64,000 nucleotides of DNA, from assembly GCA_977006965.1 (NCBI GenBank), contig OZ345353.1:2232001-2296000 (forward strand). The letters are read 5' to 3'. Every line of letters starts with the position of its first letter. The first letter of the stretch is position 1. The DNA is from Phymatolithon calcareum. Its lineage: Eukaryota; Rhodophyta; Florideophyceae; Hapalidiales. The notes under the pieces were generated by a model. That model saw only the letters and a list, made by a program, of their open reading frames with translations. It had not been told where the DNA came from and did not search any database. The position numbers and the translations under genes were made by a program. Below are positions 1-9,796 of the stretch, piece after piece.

Positions 1-270
1 ATCGCGGAATAAGTGCAAAAATTCATGTGGTTTTTATGCTTAAGGCACGTCACGGCCCCCGCCGTATACAGCGTTCCCGCTCTCAGGATTACATTACACC
101 TCAAGACATCATCACCGGGTGATTACAGCATTACCTGGACACACTTGCTGATCAATTAAGACCGCCCTCAATACTCCTGCCGGAGGTCAGATGAGGATGC
201 TTGAGTTGATTGGTGCACGGAGCTATTTTCGCCCCTTGCGCCTGATCCGCTTAACCGTGACATTTAACCG

Positions 271-358
271 AGCCGAGTGGGATTCGAACCGGGGTCTGAT
301 CATATGTACCATCATCCAGTTCTAAGTGTAAGGAAAACCACTCAACCACGCTCTGGTA
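271..358 (-). other. degenerate tRNA-Leu-like sequence inside the 5' LTR
   Basis: Read on the minus strand, this 88-nt stretch has an A-box-like TGGTTGAGTGG (rc of 338-348), a consensus B box GGTTCGAATCC (rc of 280-290), and a CTTAGAA loop that would place a UAG (Leu) anticodon at 322-324. Spacing fits a class II tRNA. The acceptor, anticodon and T stems do not pair properly, so this is a tRNA relic or mimic, not a functional tRNA. The same sequence occurs in the 3' LTR. Confidence 0.5.
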
Positions 359-467
359 AGCAACGAAAGCGGGGTTCCTTTTATATCAGAAATTCTTAGA
401 CATTCGCATTGTTGTGATTTCCATAATTTCATTTTCCCTTAGGGTTAGGTAGTTCGCTATTGTAGTC

Positions 468-475
468 TATATAAG
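468..475 (+). promoter_or_regulatory. LTR TATA box
   Basis: TATATAAG lies about 110 bp before the LTR end and 130 bp before the gag ATG, where a retroelement core promoter is expected. The 3' LTR carries the same motif at 5821-5828. Confidence 0.55.
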
Positions 476-587
476 TGGCACTAGCCACCCCGCCTTGATA
501 AAGAAAGCAAGCTCACCTCGAGAACAGGACCAGCCCTAGCACTGTTACTCAATATATCCACCTATCAACACTTTTCACCCCACATTT

Positions 588-605
588 TGGTACCCCCAGC
601 AGGGC
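588..605 (+). other. retrotransposon primer-binding site
   Basis: A TGG (complement of tRNA CCA) followed by TACCCCCAGCAGGG lies three bases after the 5' LTR end and directly before the gag ATG. It does not match the common initiator-Met primer, and I could not assign the tRNA. Confidence 0.5.
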
Positions 606-606
606 C

Positions 607-3600
607 ATGGGGTCTCCTAGTGAGCTTCACATGATCAACGGTGACGGCGACGTCAAGAAATTCTTCTACATCTACGAGAATGTCGTCCAGAAAGGAAAAT
701 CCGCCGCCGAAAAAGCCGAAAATATTGTGTTGTACCTGACCGGTTCTGCATTCGACTTCTATTTCGACACGTTCACTATCGAAAACAGTCCGACTGAGGC
801 CGCCCAGCACTACCATGAAGTCAAATTAATGATGCTGGAGAGGTTCTCACCGAAGAAGGCTGAAGCAACTGTCATGCGTGAAGCTATCACTTTCCACTAC
901 GATGGTGGCGATATCAAGACATTCCTAAATTCGGCAGACAAGCTTTACAAGGAAGCAAAGTTCAACGAAGCTACCAAGTTTGGACTACTCCGTGAATCTC
1001 TCAAGACGGACCAGACTCTCCTTCAGTTTGTGCTTCTCCGTGGTTGCCGTACATATCAGACCATGCAAAGTGCTTGTCTCGAGTATGCTGAGAATCAAAA
1101 AGTTCTCTACCCAGCCGCCCCATCTCCAGTCAACAACAACACTCATCAAAACACCTCGGACTCCAAGATCGATCTGCTGTGCAAGCAAATGACCGATCTC
1201 TCTCTCATGATCCAGAAATCAGCTAAGCCTTCATCATCGGACCGTCCGTGCCACATCTGCAAGAAGCCGGGACACTTCGCCTCTCGCTGTGAGATGAATC
1301 CGGAACGCACATTGAAGTGTGACTACTGCCATCGTCATGGGCACTCCGCACAAAGCTGCTACACCAAACAACGTGACGAGGAGAAGACGAAGGTTATCCT
1401 CCGCCGTGACGAAAAACCGAAAGGACCCGATACCAAACCCGAGGACACGATGGTCACGTTCGAACCAGTCCCTGAAGAGGAAAATGTTGTCGCATTCAAA
1501 CGTAACGCAGACGGTGAGCCCTTCCAGAAACAATCTCGCGCCGAAGGAAACCAAGATATCCCAATGACTACTCCTGGTCTCGTTTCTCGTACTTCATTTT
1601 GCCGGAAGAAAAATAAGAAAACTCAGTCGAAACCTAAGAAGTCTAAGTCGTCGTCCACTCGTGTTGTGTCTCAGGAAATTGCCAAACGAGTCGGGAAGTA
1701 CAATCTCATAAGCAGTCTCGCTGAAGCACCCGCTGGCATAACATTCGGTCAGATTTCTCGCGGAGATGTTGACAGTGCCAGAATCGAGCTCCAGAAGATC
1801 CTATCCGGTCGCATGAAAAAGTCTTCTCTCAACTTTGTCTCGGAAAATGCACCAAATCGCCACCAAGTTGTTCGTCTTACCCTATACTCGGAAAGCGTCT
1901 ACGCTCTCCTTGATTCTGGAGCCATACCTAACGTCATGTCAAGGGAGATGGCCGAAAGGTTGAATGTCACACCCCAGTCCACCGCTCGCCGCATCAAGGT
2001 TGCAAATGGTTCCGTGGAAGAATGCCTAGGAGTTGTCTCTGACGTCCCAGTTGGTTTCGGGGATATCACCGTGCCCCTCAACTTCCTTGTCATCGAGAAG
2101 TCCCCGTACAATGTTATCATTGGAGCACCGGTTACGCTGCGTACCAGAATGGATATGTACCGCCAGATTGTTAAGATCCAATACGAAGGAAAGACCGAGA
2201 CACTCAGTCTGCAGTACGAGCCTAACGACGATGTATCATCAGACGAGCATGAATTCACATCTGACAGTGATACAGACTCAGAGTCAAATGATGATGAATT
2301 TGTTCTCATGGCCGACCACAACCTCAACGACCGGACGTCTAGTGACAGCAACGATATCGAAGAGAAGGTTTCACATATGTCTGGTGCCGATGCCGACAGC
2401 CTCCAAACTATTCTCAACAATCATCGTCAGGTTATTGCCAAGTCACTTGATGATCTCCGCCCGTCCAATAATCCAACTACACACATGTTTTCACTCACCA
2501 ATGAAAATCCTATCTATCACAAGTGCCGTCGCATGGCTCCTGCTCATAATCAAATTGTTCGTGACGAGATCGATCGTATGCTTGAAGCAGGAATTATCAC
2601 TCCGGCGTCATCTTCTTGGTCATTTCCAGTTGTCATTGCAACGAAGGAGGATGGGAAGCCCAGATTTTGTGTCGATTACCGCACGTTAAACAAGGTTATG
2701 GTTGCCGACCGTTGGCCATTGCCCCGCGTGGACGAAGTTTTGGAGGACCTGTCCGGAAGCAGCGTATTTTCTACTCTTGACCTCTTCTCCGGTTACTGGC
2801 AAATCCGCATGGAAGAAAGTTGCAAGGAAAAGACGACATTTGTTTGCAAATATGGAACATATCGCTTCGAAGTTATGCCATTCGGGCTCATGAATGCTCC
2901 CGCAACCTTCCAGAGAATGATGGATCAGATTTTCAGAGGTATGAAATTCGTGAAAGTCTACCTCGACGATGTTGTCATTCACTCCTCATGCATCTTCGAC
3001 CACCTTGATCACCTCAACCAGGCTATGGCTGTTCTATCAGCGCATGGACTTCGTGTTAAGCTATCCAAGTGTTTCTTCGCTCAAAATCAAGTCAAGCTTC
3101 TTGGACACATCGTGGATTCGGAAGGCATTCATGTCGACATGGACAAGGTTTCTACCATACAGGACGCTAACCCGCCGACTAGCCGTCGAGAGCTCCGATC
3201 CTTCCTGGGTCTTGCTTCTTACTATCGCCGATTCATCAAAGGGTTCGCAAAGATATCGAAACCATTGGCAGAGCACACATCGGACCGCGTGACCTTCGAA
3301 TGCACAAACGAGATGGACAATGCCTTCACAGAATTGAAGTCCCTTCTCTGTAAGCCTCCAGTGCTGTCATACCCCGACCATTCCAAGCCGTTCATCGTCC
3401 ACACCGATGCATCCAGCAAGGCCATCGGTGCAGTTCTATCGCAGAAGGATGACAGTGGAAGGGAACATCCGATTCACTTCGCAAGCCGAACTTTGTCATC
3501 TGCGGAGTGCAACTACTCAACATTCGAACGTGAGGCCTTGGCAGTCATCTTTGCATTGAAAAAGTTCCGACCGTATCTTCTCTCCGCCAAGTTTACGCTA

Positions 3601-4977
3601 TTCACCGATCATCATTCACTCAAGTATGTTTTCAACCAGAAGGACCCGCACGGTCGTATTGCCCGCTGGTTATGCTTTCTGGCAGAGTACGACTTTGAGA
3701 TACAATATCGCCCCGGAAAGGAAAACTCAAACGCCGATTACTGCTCACGTCCCGTCACACAACCCGAAGTCGTCGCCACCATGGACCTTGAGCCTTCGCT
3801 TCAAGGAATCGCAAAATATCTCTCCACATTCAATTCTAACGTTGATGACGTGGAATCTATCCGTGTCTCTCGGGATATCAAGCAGAAAGCCAAGAATTAC
3901 GTGCTGCACGATGATGTCATGTTCCGTCGTACTACGAAAGGGCTTCGTTATATCCCACCTGAACCGCTACGTGTCGATATCATGAAAGGCTTACACGATG
4001 AGCTCGGGCACTGGGACTTCACGTCAACATACTCTCTTATCTCCGATCGATTCTGGTGGCCTGCTATTCGCCGCGATGTCTCGTTCTTCGTCCGCAGCTG
4101 TGACGCTTGCCAGAAATTCAAGAACTTGCGCAGATTTCCGCAAGTCTCCAGGATCCCAGTCAGCGGCCTTTTCCATACCTGGTCCGTCGACTTTGCTGGA
4201 CCCTTGCCGAGGACCAAGGAAGGAAACCGATTTCTACTGCTCGCAGTTGAGCACCTCCCCGGCTGGCCAGTGGCCATCGCAGTACCGTCCACTCTGAGTA
4301 CTGTTGTAACGAAATTTATTGATTCCGAAATCTGCCATCCGTTCGGAAGTCCCGTCAACATCCTGAGCGACAATGCATCATATTTCCGTTCTGACTTCAC
4401 CCAGGATTTCGCCTCGTCACAAAACATCACGTGGAAATTCATTGCCAGTTACAGTCCGCAGTCCAACGGAAAAGCTGAGCGAATGGTTGGGACGATCAAG
4501 CGGTCCATCAAAAAGGCTATGATTCAGACCGGGAAGGAATGGGATGAATGTCTCAACGATGTTCTCATTGGATACCGCCGTCGTCCTGGAACTGATGGAA
4601 AGTCACCGTTCGAAGTTCTCTATGGCATCAAACCCCGGTTCAGTACTGAGTTCGCATCTCCAATCTCCTCTTCTCGTAACTCAGAGGTCGTTCGAACCCT
4701 CGAACTGGCTCTATCTATGAGTACTCGTGCTTCTCGAATCGTCAGTCCTGCAGCCCCTCATCCTGCTATGTTCAACGTTGGCGATCAAGTTCTACTTCGC
4801 CGTGGTCCAAAGCCCCAGGGTCCCAAGATTAAGTCTCGTATGTGGGAAGGCCCTTTCGTCGTCTCTCATGAGAATCATCCTCGCTACACTCTCCGCTCTT
4901 CATCAGGAAAAGTGACACGCCACCCTGTCCATGCTCGCAGGATGATGTTCTACACAAGCAGGACCACTGAGTTCTAA
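607..4977 (+). CDS. Ty3/gypsy Gag-Pol polyprotein
   Basis: This single 1456-aa polyprotein encodes everything needed for reverse transcription and integration. Gag occupies about residues 1-200. Two CCHC zinc knuckles start near residues 215 and 238, for RNA packaging. The aspartic protease has its DSGA motif at about 436. The reverse transcriptase carries MPFGLMNAPATF and the catalytic YLDD at about 785-788. RNase H has TDAS near 934 and a later TDHHSL. The integrase has an HHCC finger, then D1195, D1255 and E1291, which is exact D,D35E spacing. A GDQVLLRR...WEGPF C-terminal domain follows. Domain order PR-RT-RH-IN places it in Ty3/gypsy (Metaviridae). No frameshift separates gag from pol, which is less common but known. 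The ATG is the first after the primer site. Confidence 0.97.
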   Translation: MGSPSELHMINGDGDVKKFFYIYENVVQKGKSAAEKAENIVLYLTGSAFDFYFDTFTIENSPTEAAQHYHEVKLMMLERFSPKKAEATVMREAITFHYDGGDIKTFLNSADKLYKEAKFNEATKFGLLRESLKTDQTLLQFVLLRGCRTYQTMQSACLEYAENQKVLYPAAPSPVNNNTHQNTSDSKIDLLCKQMTDLSLMIQKSAKPSSSDRPCHICKKPGHFASRCEMNPERTLKCDYCHRHGHSAQSCYTKQRDEEKTKVILRRDEKPKGPDTKPEDTMVTFEPVPEEENVVAFKRNADGEPFQKQSRAEGNQDIPMTTPGLVSRTSFCRKKNKKTQSKPKKSKSSSTRVVSQEIAKRVGKYNLISSLAEAPAGITFGQISRGDVDSARIELQKILSGRMKKSSLNFVSENAPNRHQVVRLTLYSESVYALLDSGAIPNVMSREMAERLNVTPQSTARRIKVANGSVEECLGVVSDVPVGFGDITVPLNFLVIEKSPYNVIIGAPVTLRTRMDMYRQIVKIQYEGKTETLSLQYEPNDDVSSDEHEFTSDSDTDSESNDDEFVLMADHNLNDRTSSDSNDIEEKVSHMSGADADSLQTILNNHRQVIAKSLDDLRPSNNPTTHMFSLTNENPIYHKCRRMAPAHNQIVRDEIDRMLEAGIITPASSSWSFPVVIATKEDGKPRFCVDYRTLNKVMVADRWPLPRVDEVLEDLSGSSVFSTLDLFSGYWQIRMEESCKEKTTFVCKYGTYRFEVMPFGLMNAPATFQRMMDQIFRGMKFVKVYLDDVVIHSSCIFDHLDHLNQAMAVLSAHGLRVKLSKCFFAQNQVKLLGHIVDSEGIHVDMDKVSTIQDANPPTSRRELRSFLGLASYYRRFIKGFAKISKPLAEHTSDRVTFECTNEMDNAFTELKSLLCKPPVLSYPDHSKPFIVHTDASSKAIGAVLSQKDDSGREHPIHFASRTLSSAECNYSTFEREALAVIFALKKFRPYLLSAKFTLFTDHHSLKYVFNQKDPHGRIARWLCFLAEYDFEIQYRPGKENSNADYCSRPVTQPEVVATMDLEPSLQGIAKYLSTFNSNVDDVESIRVSRDIKQKAKNYVLHDDVMFRRTTKGLRYIPPEPLRVDIMKGLHDELGHWDFTSTYSLISDRFWWPAIRRDVSFFVRSCDACQKFKNLRRFPQVSRIPVSGLFHTWSVDFAGPLPRTKEGNRFLLLAVEHLPGWPVAIAVPSTLSTVVTKFIDSEICHPFGSPVNILSDNASYFRSDFTQDFASSQNITWKFIASYSPQSNGKAERMVGTIKRSIKKAMIQTGKEWDECLNDVLIGYRRRPGTDGKSPFEVLYGIKPRFSTEFASPISSSRNSEVVRTLELALSMSTRASRIVSPAAPHPAMFNVGDQVLLRRGPKPQGPKIKSRMWEGPFVVSHENHPRYTLRSSSGKVTRHPVHARRMMFYTSRTTEF

Positions 4978-5101
4978 TGTCATCTTCCACTTCTTGAATG
5001 TCATCTCCACTTAGCATGCTATATCTCCTTGATTTATCTGCTTATCGCTTAAGCTGTCGTGCTGGAGCACGAGGCCGTGCTCATGTCTAAGGACGGGATG
5101 A

Positions 5102-5937
5102 TGTGGAGCGCAAGATTTACCGCTCCAGCTTATGCATCGCTTGTTCTTCTATTGGTTGTCGTCGGTGAACAAGATGGCATCATTTCGTCTCCGTTTACAG
5201 TTTGTATAAGGCAATTGTCACTGTCATGTAAAAGATTTATTGGTTGTTGTCCCTTATATCTGCTTCTCCCCGGTTCGTCTTCGGCTCCCTGTCCTCTTTT
5301 TGGCATCCTTACATACCGCCGGCATCTGTGTCACGCTGATGGAGCTCTGCGGCATCGCGGAATAAGTGCAAAAATTCATGTGGTTTTTATGCTTAAGGCA
5401 CGTCACGGCCCCCTCCGTATACAGCGTTCCCGCTCTCAGGATTAAATTACACCTCAAGACATCATCACCGGGTGATTACAGCATTACCTGGACACACCTG
5501 CTGATCAATTAAGACCGCCCTCAATACTCCTGCCGGAGGTTAGATGAGGATGCTTGAGTTGATTGGTGCACGGAGCTATTTTCGCCCCTAGCGCCTGATC
5601 CGCTTAACCGTGACATTTAACCGAGCCGAGTGGGATTCGAACCGGGGTCTGATCATATGTACCATCATCCAGTTCTAAGTGTAAGGAAAACCACTCAACC
5701 ACGCTCTGGTAAGCAACGAAAGCGGGGTTCCTTTTATATCAGAAATTCTTAGACATTCGCATTGTTGTGATTTCCATAATTTCATTTTCCCTTAGGGCTA
5801 GGTAGTTCGCTATTGTAGTCTATATAAGTGGCACTAGCCACCCCGCCTTGATAAAGAAAGCAAGCTCACCTCGAGAACAGGACCAGCCCTAGCACTGTTA
5901 CTCAATATATCCACCTATCAACACTTTTCACCCCACA
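5102..5937 (+). repeat. 3' LTR of the Ty3/gypsy element (5' boundary uncertain)
   Basis: Positions 5354-5937 repeat 1-584. The left edge cannot be fixed because the matching part of the 5' LTR is outside the window. A TG start at 5102, preceded by purine-rich aaggacgggatga, is my preferred boundary; a TG at 5055 is the alternative. The LTR ends with CA at 5937, followed by unrelated sequence. Confidence 0.85.
5624..5711 (-). other. tRNA-Leu-like sequence inside the 3' LTR
   Basis: This is the second copy of the antisense tRNA-like stretch described at 271-358, with the same A-box and B-box-like motifs and no difference that I can see. Confidence 0.5.
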
Positions 5938-6800
5938 CGTGCTCAGGCATGTTCCAGCTCGAGCATGGCAACAGGAAGATCCGCTCATGTTTGGGTGTAG
6001 GCAGTGGACAGAAGAGTTGATTGGTCGAGGGTCGTGCACGATGATCAGTCTCTATGAAGTCGTGGAAATGATCTCAGTAAAAAACCCTTGGTTTTTATGT
6101 ACCGTAGATGTCAACACAGCGTAGAAATGCCGTTCCCCATGCACTGCTTCATGGTGAGCGGATCTCGTTACGTGTGCCATAACCTTAGATCAACAACTAG
6201 ACGCAACAAATATACAGCAAGAAATGCCTTGGGGTCTTTGCTGTATTGTACAAAGTCTATCACAATTGTGTAACTCGGAGAAAACTTTCATTCATTTGAT
6301 CAAGTCATGTCAACCGTCTTCGAGTGTGACTGTATCCTCAGCCCTTTACCTCGGCAAAAAAATGTTCTCGGTACATACAGGTTCAGGTGTTCTTAATCAG
6401 TCTCTAGAGAAATTGACAAATGAAAAAATTGGAGAAACGCTTGGTGGAACAAATATGTACCGCATTGGCGTTGCTGCCCAGAATATTGACAGAGACGATT
6501 TCTAAGAATAAGGACTTTGCGTCCGTCCTATGAGTCTCGATAATTCCACAGTTTCAGTTCCAATTGTTTTACTAGTAATGACGACGCGGAATAGATTGTC
6601 GTTGCTGTCGCTATAAATGTGTATCATGTATATGCCATAATGGTTCATTTTTAAGTTTCAGTACCGCAATTGTGCGATCCAGGGGAGGCGGTGACGGTGA
6701 AAGAGAACTTAGTGCAAAAGGGTTAAATATATGCCACAGCGCTTTCCGCACAGCACCCATGCGCAGTCGACAGGATTCTGCAAGGTGCCGAATATCAACA
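5938..6800. other. no recognisable gene
   Basis: This is unique sequence downstream of the LTR with only short overlapping ORFs and no known domain. From about 6730 it shows similarity to the inverted segment near 9050, which marks the start of the duplicated small-gene region. Confidence 0.4.
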
Positions 6801-7112
6801 ATGGCATCTCCATGTGTGCTGCTGCTCGAAACAACTCTTCTTCTCACGCTCATGTTACCTTTTATTTACGCAACCGTATTACCGGATATGCGCCACGATA
6901 CTGCTGTCGATGGTGGAAAAGGACCTCATGTTGTCGCTCACGACATGATGCCAAGGACTGTAACTGGAGTATCAATGGAGAAGTCAAGCAAGGATGCAGA
7001 TGAGACTGATGGACCGTGTTGGTGGTGCGGCAAATCTATATTTAAGTGCCCTCGGGCATGCGCCACTTCTCCATGTTGGGAGAGACCGTTTGATTTCCGT
7101 TGTGGGTTGTAG
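6801..7112 (+). CDS. putative small secreted Cys-rich protein (103 aa)
   Basis: Function unknown. From the ATG at 6801 the product begins with a basic-free, strongly hydrophobic stretch (LLLETTLLLTLMLPFIY) ending before an A-T-V-L-P segment, resembling a signal peptide. The C-terminal third is Cys-rich: CWWC, then about five more cysteines in roughly 30 residues. A longer in-frame ORF begins at 6672, but the hydrophobic start fits an ATG at 6801. The region has a diverged inverted paralogue at 8769-9050 covering the same ATG context, which supports it having been a gene or part of a repeat. It could be TE-derived. Confidence 0.35.
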   Translation: MASPCVLLLETTLLLTLMLPFIYATVLPDMRHDTAVDGGKGPHVVAHDMMPRTVTGVSMEKSSKDADETDGPCWWCGKSIFKCPRACATSPCWERPFDFRCGL

Positions 7113-8189
7113 CACTGAAAGATCTCACCTACTTTCCGGTATTAATTCGAGAACATTGTTAAAAGTCTATTCACATGCGCTGAAGAGTTTCCAGACTGCA
7201 TGTTTCTATGTCATTTTGTAAGCCAAAGTCCTCTGCGCCCACTGCAGTACATTCACGATATAAATAGCATACGGGACAGTTTTTTCTTTCTTTTCTTCGT
7301 TTATTCTTTGTTGCTCAGTCTCAGAGCTTCTACTTTTTCTTTATAGTTAACATCTTAAATGCTTGTAAGATGCCACCAGAACCGGACTCAATTCGCCTCT
7401 AGCGTCATCCTGCCGATCTTATATCCCGCCACCTCGAACGCCATCGTCCAACATGGGCCAAGAGAGGGATCAAGTACTGGGGAATAAAGAAATTCCTAAC
7501 CTGTGTTTGGTCATCGTGCTCGTTCGCGTTGTGTAATTGCGTAGATTGACGAGGAGAAACGATGACCGTTTGGCAGCCCGAGCCAGAATTATTGCATTCA
7601 AGAGGTATCATCTGCATAAGAGAAAGAACGACACGACGGAGGTGCCTCAGCGTGTCTATTAACCGCGGGCCAATGCATAGAGCATCAGTATTGGGGCCTA
7701 CTTTGGTGACACAGCGAGTATTGAACCAGTTGTGTTAAAGCGGCTTCTGTCCCTTCAGAGATGACTCCTGAAATTGAAAGTGAGTGCAGGCGACGGACAA
7801 GAGAGCTAGTTGGAAGATAAAGAAGAATCAAGGAGGTCGCAAATGACCAAAGAACCGTAACATATGAAACTTGCGGAAAAAGGTCCTGTCAATCCAAGGT
7901 GAGGCTTTGGGACCATTTTAAACGCTCATTCTAGTAAGAATGCGCATTGAGTTCTGTTTTCTCAAAGGCACAAATAGAAAACTCCGGCCGACATTGAGGA
8001 TGAAATTAGTGTTAATTGAAGAAGGAGAGCTTTTGACATAGATTCGGAAAGCTGAAGTATGAACTTGTCTAGTTTTTCTGATGTGCTCGTCTGAAACTAG
8101 TGTTGTTTGATCGTAGCACTTACGTGAAATACAATCTATGGAAGTTCTCGTTTTAGTGTAGTACACCACACGTGAAGTAGTGACGGAGT
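7113..8189. other. no recognisable gene
   Basis: Only short ORFs in several frames occur here, with no domain or repeat that I can name. Confidence 0.4.
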
Positions 8190-8322
8190 ACATGCTAGGG
8201 GCTCAGATAGAACACCAGACAAAATATTAGAGCCGCCCTAGTGAGGGTACCACCTGAGGAAGCCTTGCCCGTATATTCGTATGACTGTGGGGCTTTAAAA
8301 AAATTGCAATAAAAAACTACAC
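8190..8322 (+). mobile_element. LINE B 3' tail, severely truncated
   Basis: It shares the LINE B 3' UTR block (gaggaagcc-tgcccgtatat, then ggggctttaaaa and the terminal gcaataaaaaactac) with 10500-10603 and with the reverse complement of 62081-62190. The flanks carry ACACGTG at about 8165 and after the tail, a possible short TSD. Confidence 0.7.
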
Positions 8323-8768
8323 GTGGATGACGCGAGTGTCACATTAGGCTCAGTTTCAGTTCAGCCTAGAAACAATGTAGTGGCTCTGAAAACGCACAAA
8401 AGGAAAGAAGTAAAAAACTGTCTAAAAAGTTTTTACCAGTTGAATGGACAATTCTGAGTGCAGTAGACCCTGGCTTCCATAACAACGAAGAAACATGCAC
8501 TGTGGAAACTCTTCCGCGAATATGAACTCCCTCTAAGAAAATGTTCTCAAAATTAGAAAAGAAGCATATATGAACGTGCAGGGCCGCTAACTCGCCGATA
8601 CTTGAAAGTTCTCTTGCGAGCACGGAGCAGAGGCACATGGCCGAGGGCATTTAAAGACTACGAAGCCGCACCGCCAACAAGCTTTTCTAGTCGTAATGAA
8701 ATGGATTTATTGCGAAGGTACCATGTGTCCAAACTGGTGAAAGTCGGCACCTTTCTAGGCATATTCTA
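8323..8768. other. no recognisable gene
   Basis: A minus-strand ORF of 94 codons (8366-8650) has no recognisable motif. Nothing else is supported. Confidence 0.35.
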
Positions 8769-9050
8769 TTAGCATTGAAAATTCTGCTTTCTTAATCGGA
8801 ATACTTTTCCAGTCGCGGAACCGTGTAGCTCCTTGCTAGACTCTTTGATTAATACTCCTCTCACGGTCCTTAGCGTCATGTCGTGAGCGAAATCTTGAGA
8901 TTCCATCATCGACTGCCGTAATATAGAGCATATATGGTTTCGTAAACGAACTCTTTCGAGCGGTAGCACACAAGGAGGTGCCATTGTTGAGTTTCGGTAC
9001 TGTGCAGAGCCCGATCGACCGCGCGCGAGTGCAGTGCGAAGCCAACCGTA
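8769..9050 (-). pseudogene. degraded inverted paralogue of the 6.8-kb small Cys-rich gene
   Basis: The minus strand matches 6740-7060, including the untranslated lead, the ATG (MAPPCVLPLE versus MASPCVLLLE) and the AHDM-LRTV-GV-ESSK block. The hydrophobic signal segment is replaced by a charged stretch and the Cys-rich tail is lost. It was probably part of the same dispersed duplication and is no longer functional. Confidence 0.45.
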
Positions 9051-9239
9051 TTAGACCAAGTTTTCTCTCACTGTTGCACAGCTCACGTAGATCGCATCGT
9101 ACTTGCTGTACAATTACAGGCTCATTTTCCACAGAGACTTTCTTGAGCATTCATCGAAATCGCGTTTTATTTACGACACTATTGGAAAAACGCGAAAAAC
9201 GATACCAATGGATTTGTTGGTGAATTCATGACAAAAAAG

Positions 9240-9330
9240 AATGTTTGCAAGAGTAAGAAGAGTTTTAGAGTTCCAGTTCATATGCAGACGTTTGGGGCGA
9301 CTTTTCGATTCCCAGAGGGCCATGGCTGGT
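9240..9330 (+). repeat. repeat family F copy (short)
   Basis: The core (tatgcagacgtttggggcgac) is related to 13095-13140 and 25460-25500 on the minus strand and to 51640-51690 on the plus strand. All encode a similar THLQTLGAT or TNASADALGNF stretch, depending on frame. Nature unknown, probably a TE piece. Confidence 0.4.
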
Positions 9331-9442
9331 GTCTTTCACAATCGAAAACTGGATTCCACAGCAGCAGCGGCAAAGCATGCCCCGTCCTCTGTAGGAGTCA
9401 AAGTATTTGGTACTGAAACTGTGGACTAGTACGAACTCGTAG

Positions 9443-9625
9443 GATTGGATTGGATTTCTTTTTAATTGAAGCTCCCTTTGTCAATTATAATTGCACTTGA
9501 GAGACTTTTCGTTGCCCTACAATCCTTCGCTTACGTTCTCAATTAAGAAGTTGATTTCGAACATTTTCTTTGCACAGTATCAACGGCCATTTCCACCATC
9601 ACTTTTTGAATATCGGAAAGTCGAT
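9443..9625 (-). mobile_element. LINE A 3'-end fragment
   Basis: Its reverse complement matches 15940-16108: the last codons of the LINE A ORF (LSDIQK-MLEMAVDTVQRKC), the short 3' UTR, and an (atcc)-type tail (here gaaatccaatccaatcc). It is 5'-truncated at about 9625. Confidence 0.8.
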
Positions 9626-9796
9626 GTCTCCAAAATCCGGACTCATAGGACGGGACGCAAATCCGAATTCTCAGGAAAACCCCTCTGTCAGTATTTAGGT
9701 ACGAACGCCACATTTGTTCCACCAAGAGACCTTCAAGTATTTCATGTGTCATTGTTTCTCTGAAGTTCAGAGTCTGAACCGATAAACACACCTAGG

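Larger units (their letters stand above)
1..584 (+). repeat. 5' LTR (partial) of the Ty3/gypsy element
   Basis: This is a direct repeat of 5354-5937. It ends in CA immediately before a TTT-TGG primer-binding segment. It contains a TATA box near 468 and an antisense tRNA-Leu-like stretch at 271-358. The left part of the LTR lies before the window. Confidence 0.92.
1..5937 (+). mobile_element. Ty3/gypsy LTR retrotransposon, 5' end outside window
   Basis: The element consists of a 5' LTR cut by the window edge, a primer-binding site, one gag-pol ORF and a 3' LTR. Positions 1-584 align to 5354-5937 without indels, and I count about six substitutions, so insertion was recent. The ORF has no stop or frameshift and all catalytic motifs are present, so the copy may be active. 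The upstream target-site duplication cannot be checked because the left flank is missing. Confidence 0.93.

Noticed and set aside
271-358. A functional tRNA gene in the LTR
   Set aside because: Acceptor, anticodon and T stems do not pair. Only the promoter boxes and anticodon-like loop are conserved.
9435-9653. TSD for the minus-strand LINE A fragment (ACTCGTAGGATTGG and ACTCATAGGACGGG)
   Set aside because: Eleven of fourteen positions match, but the second copy is not adjacent to the element end, so it remains unproven.
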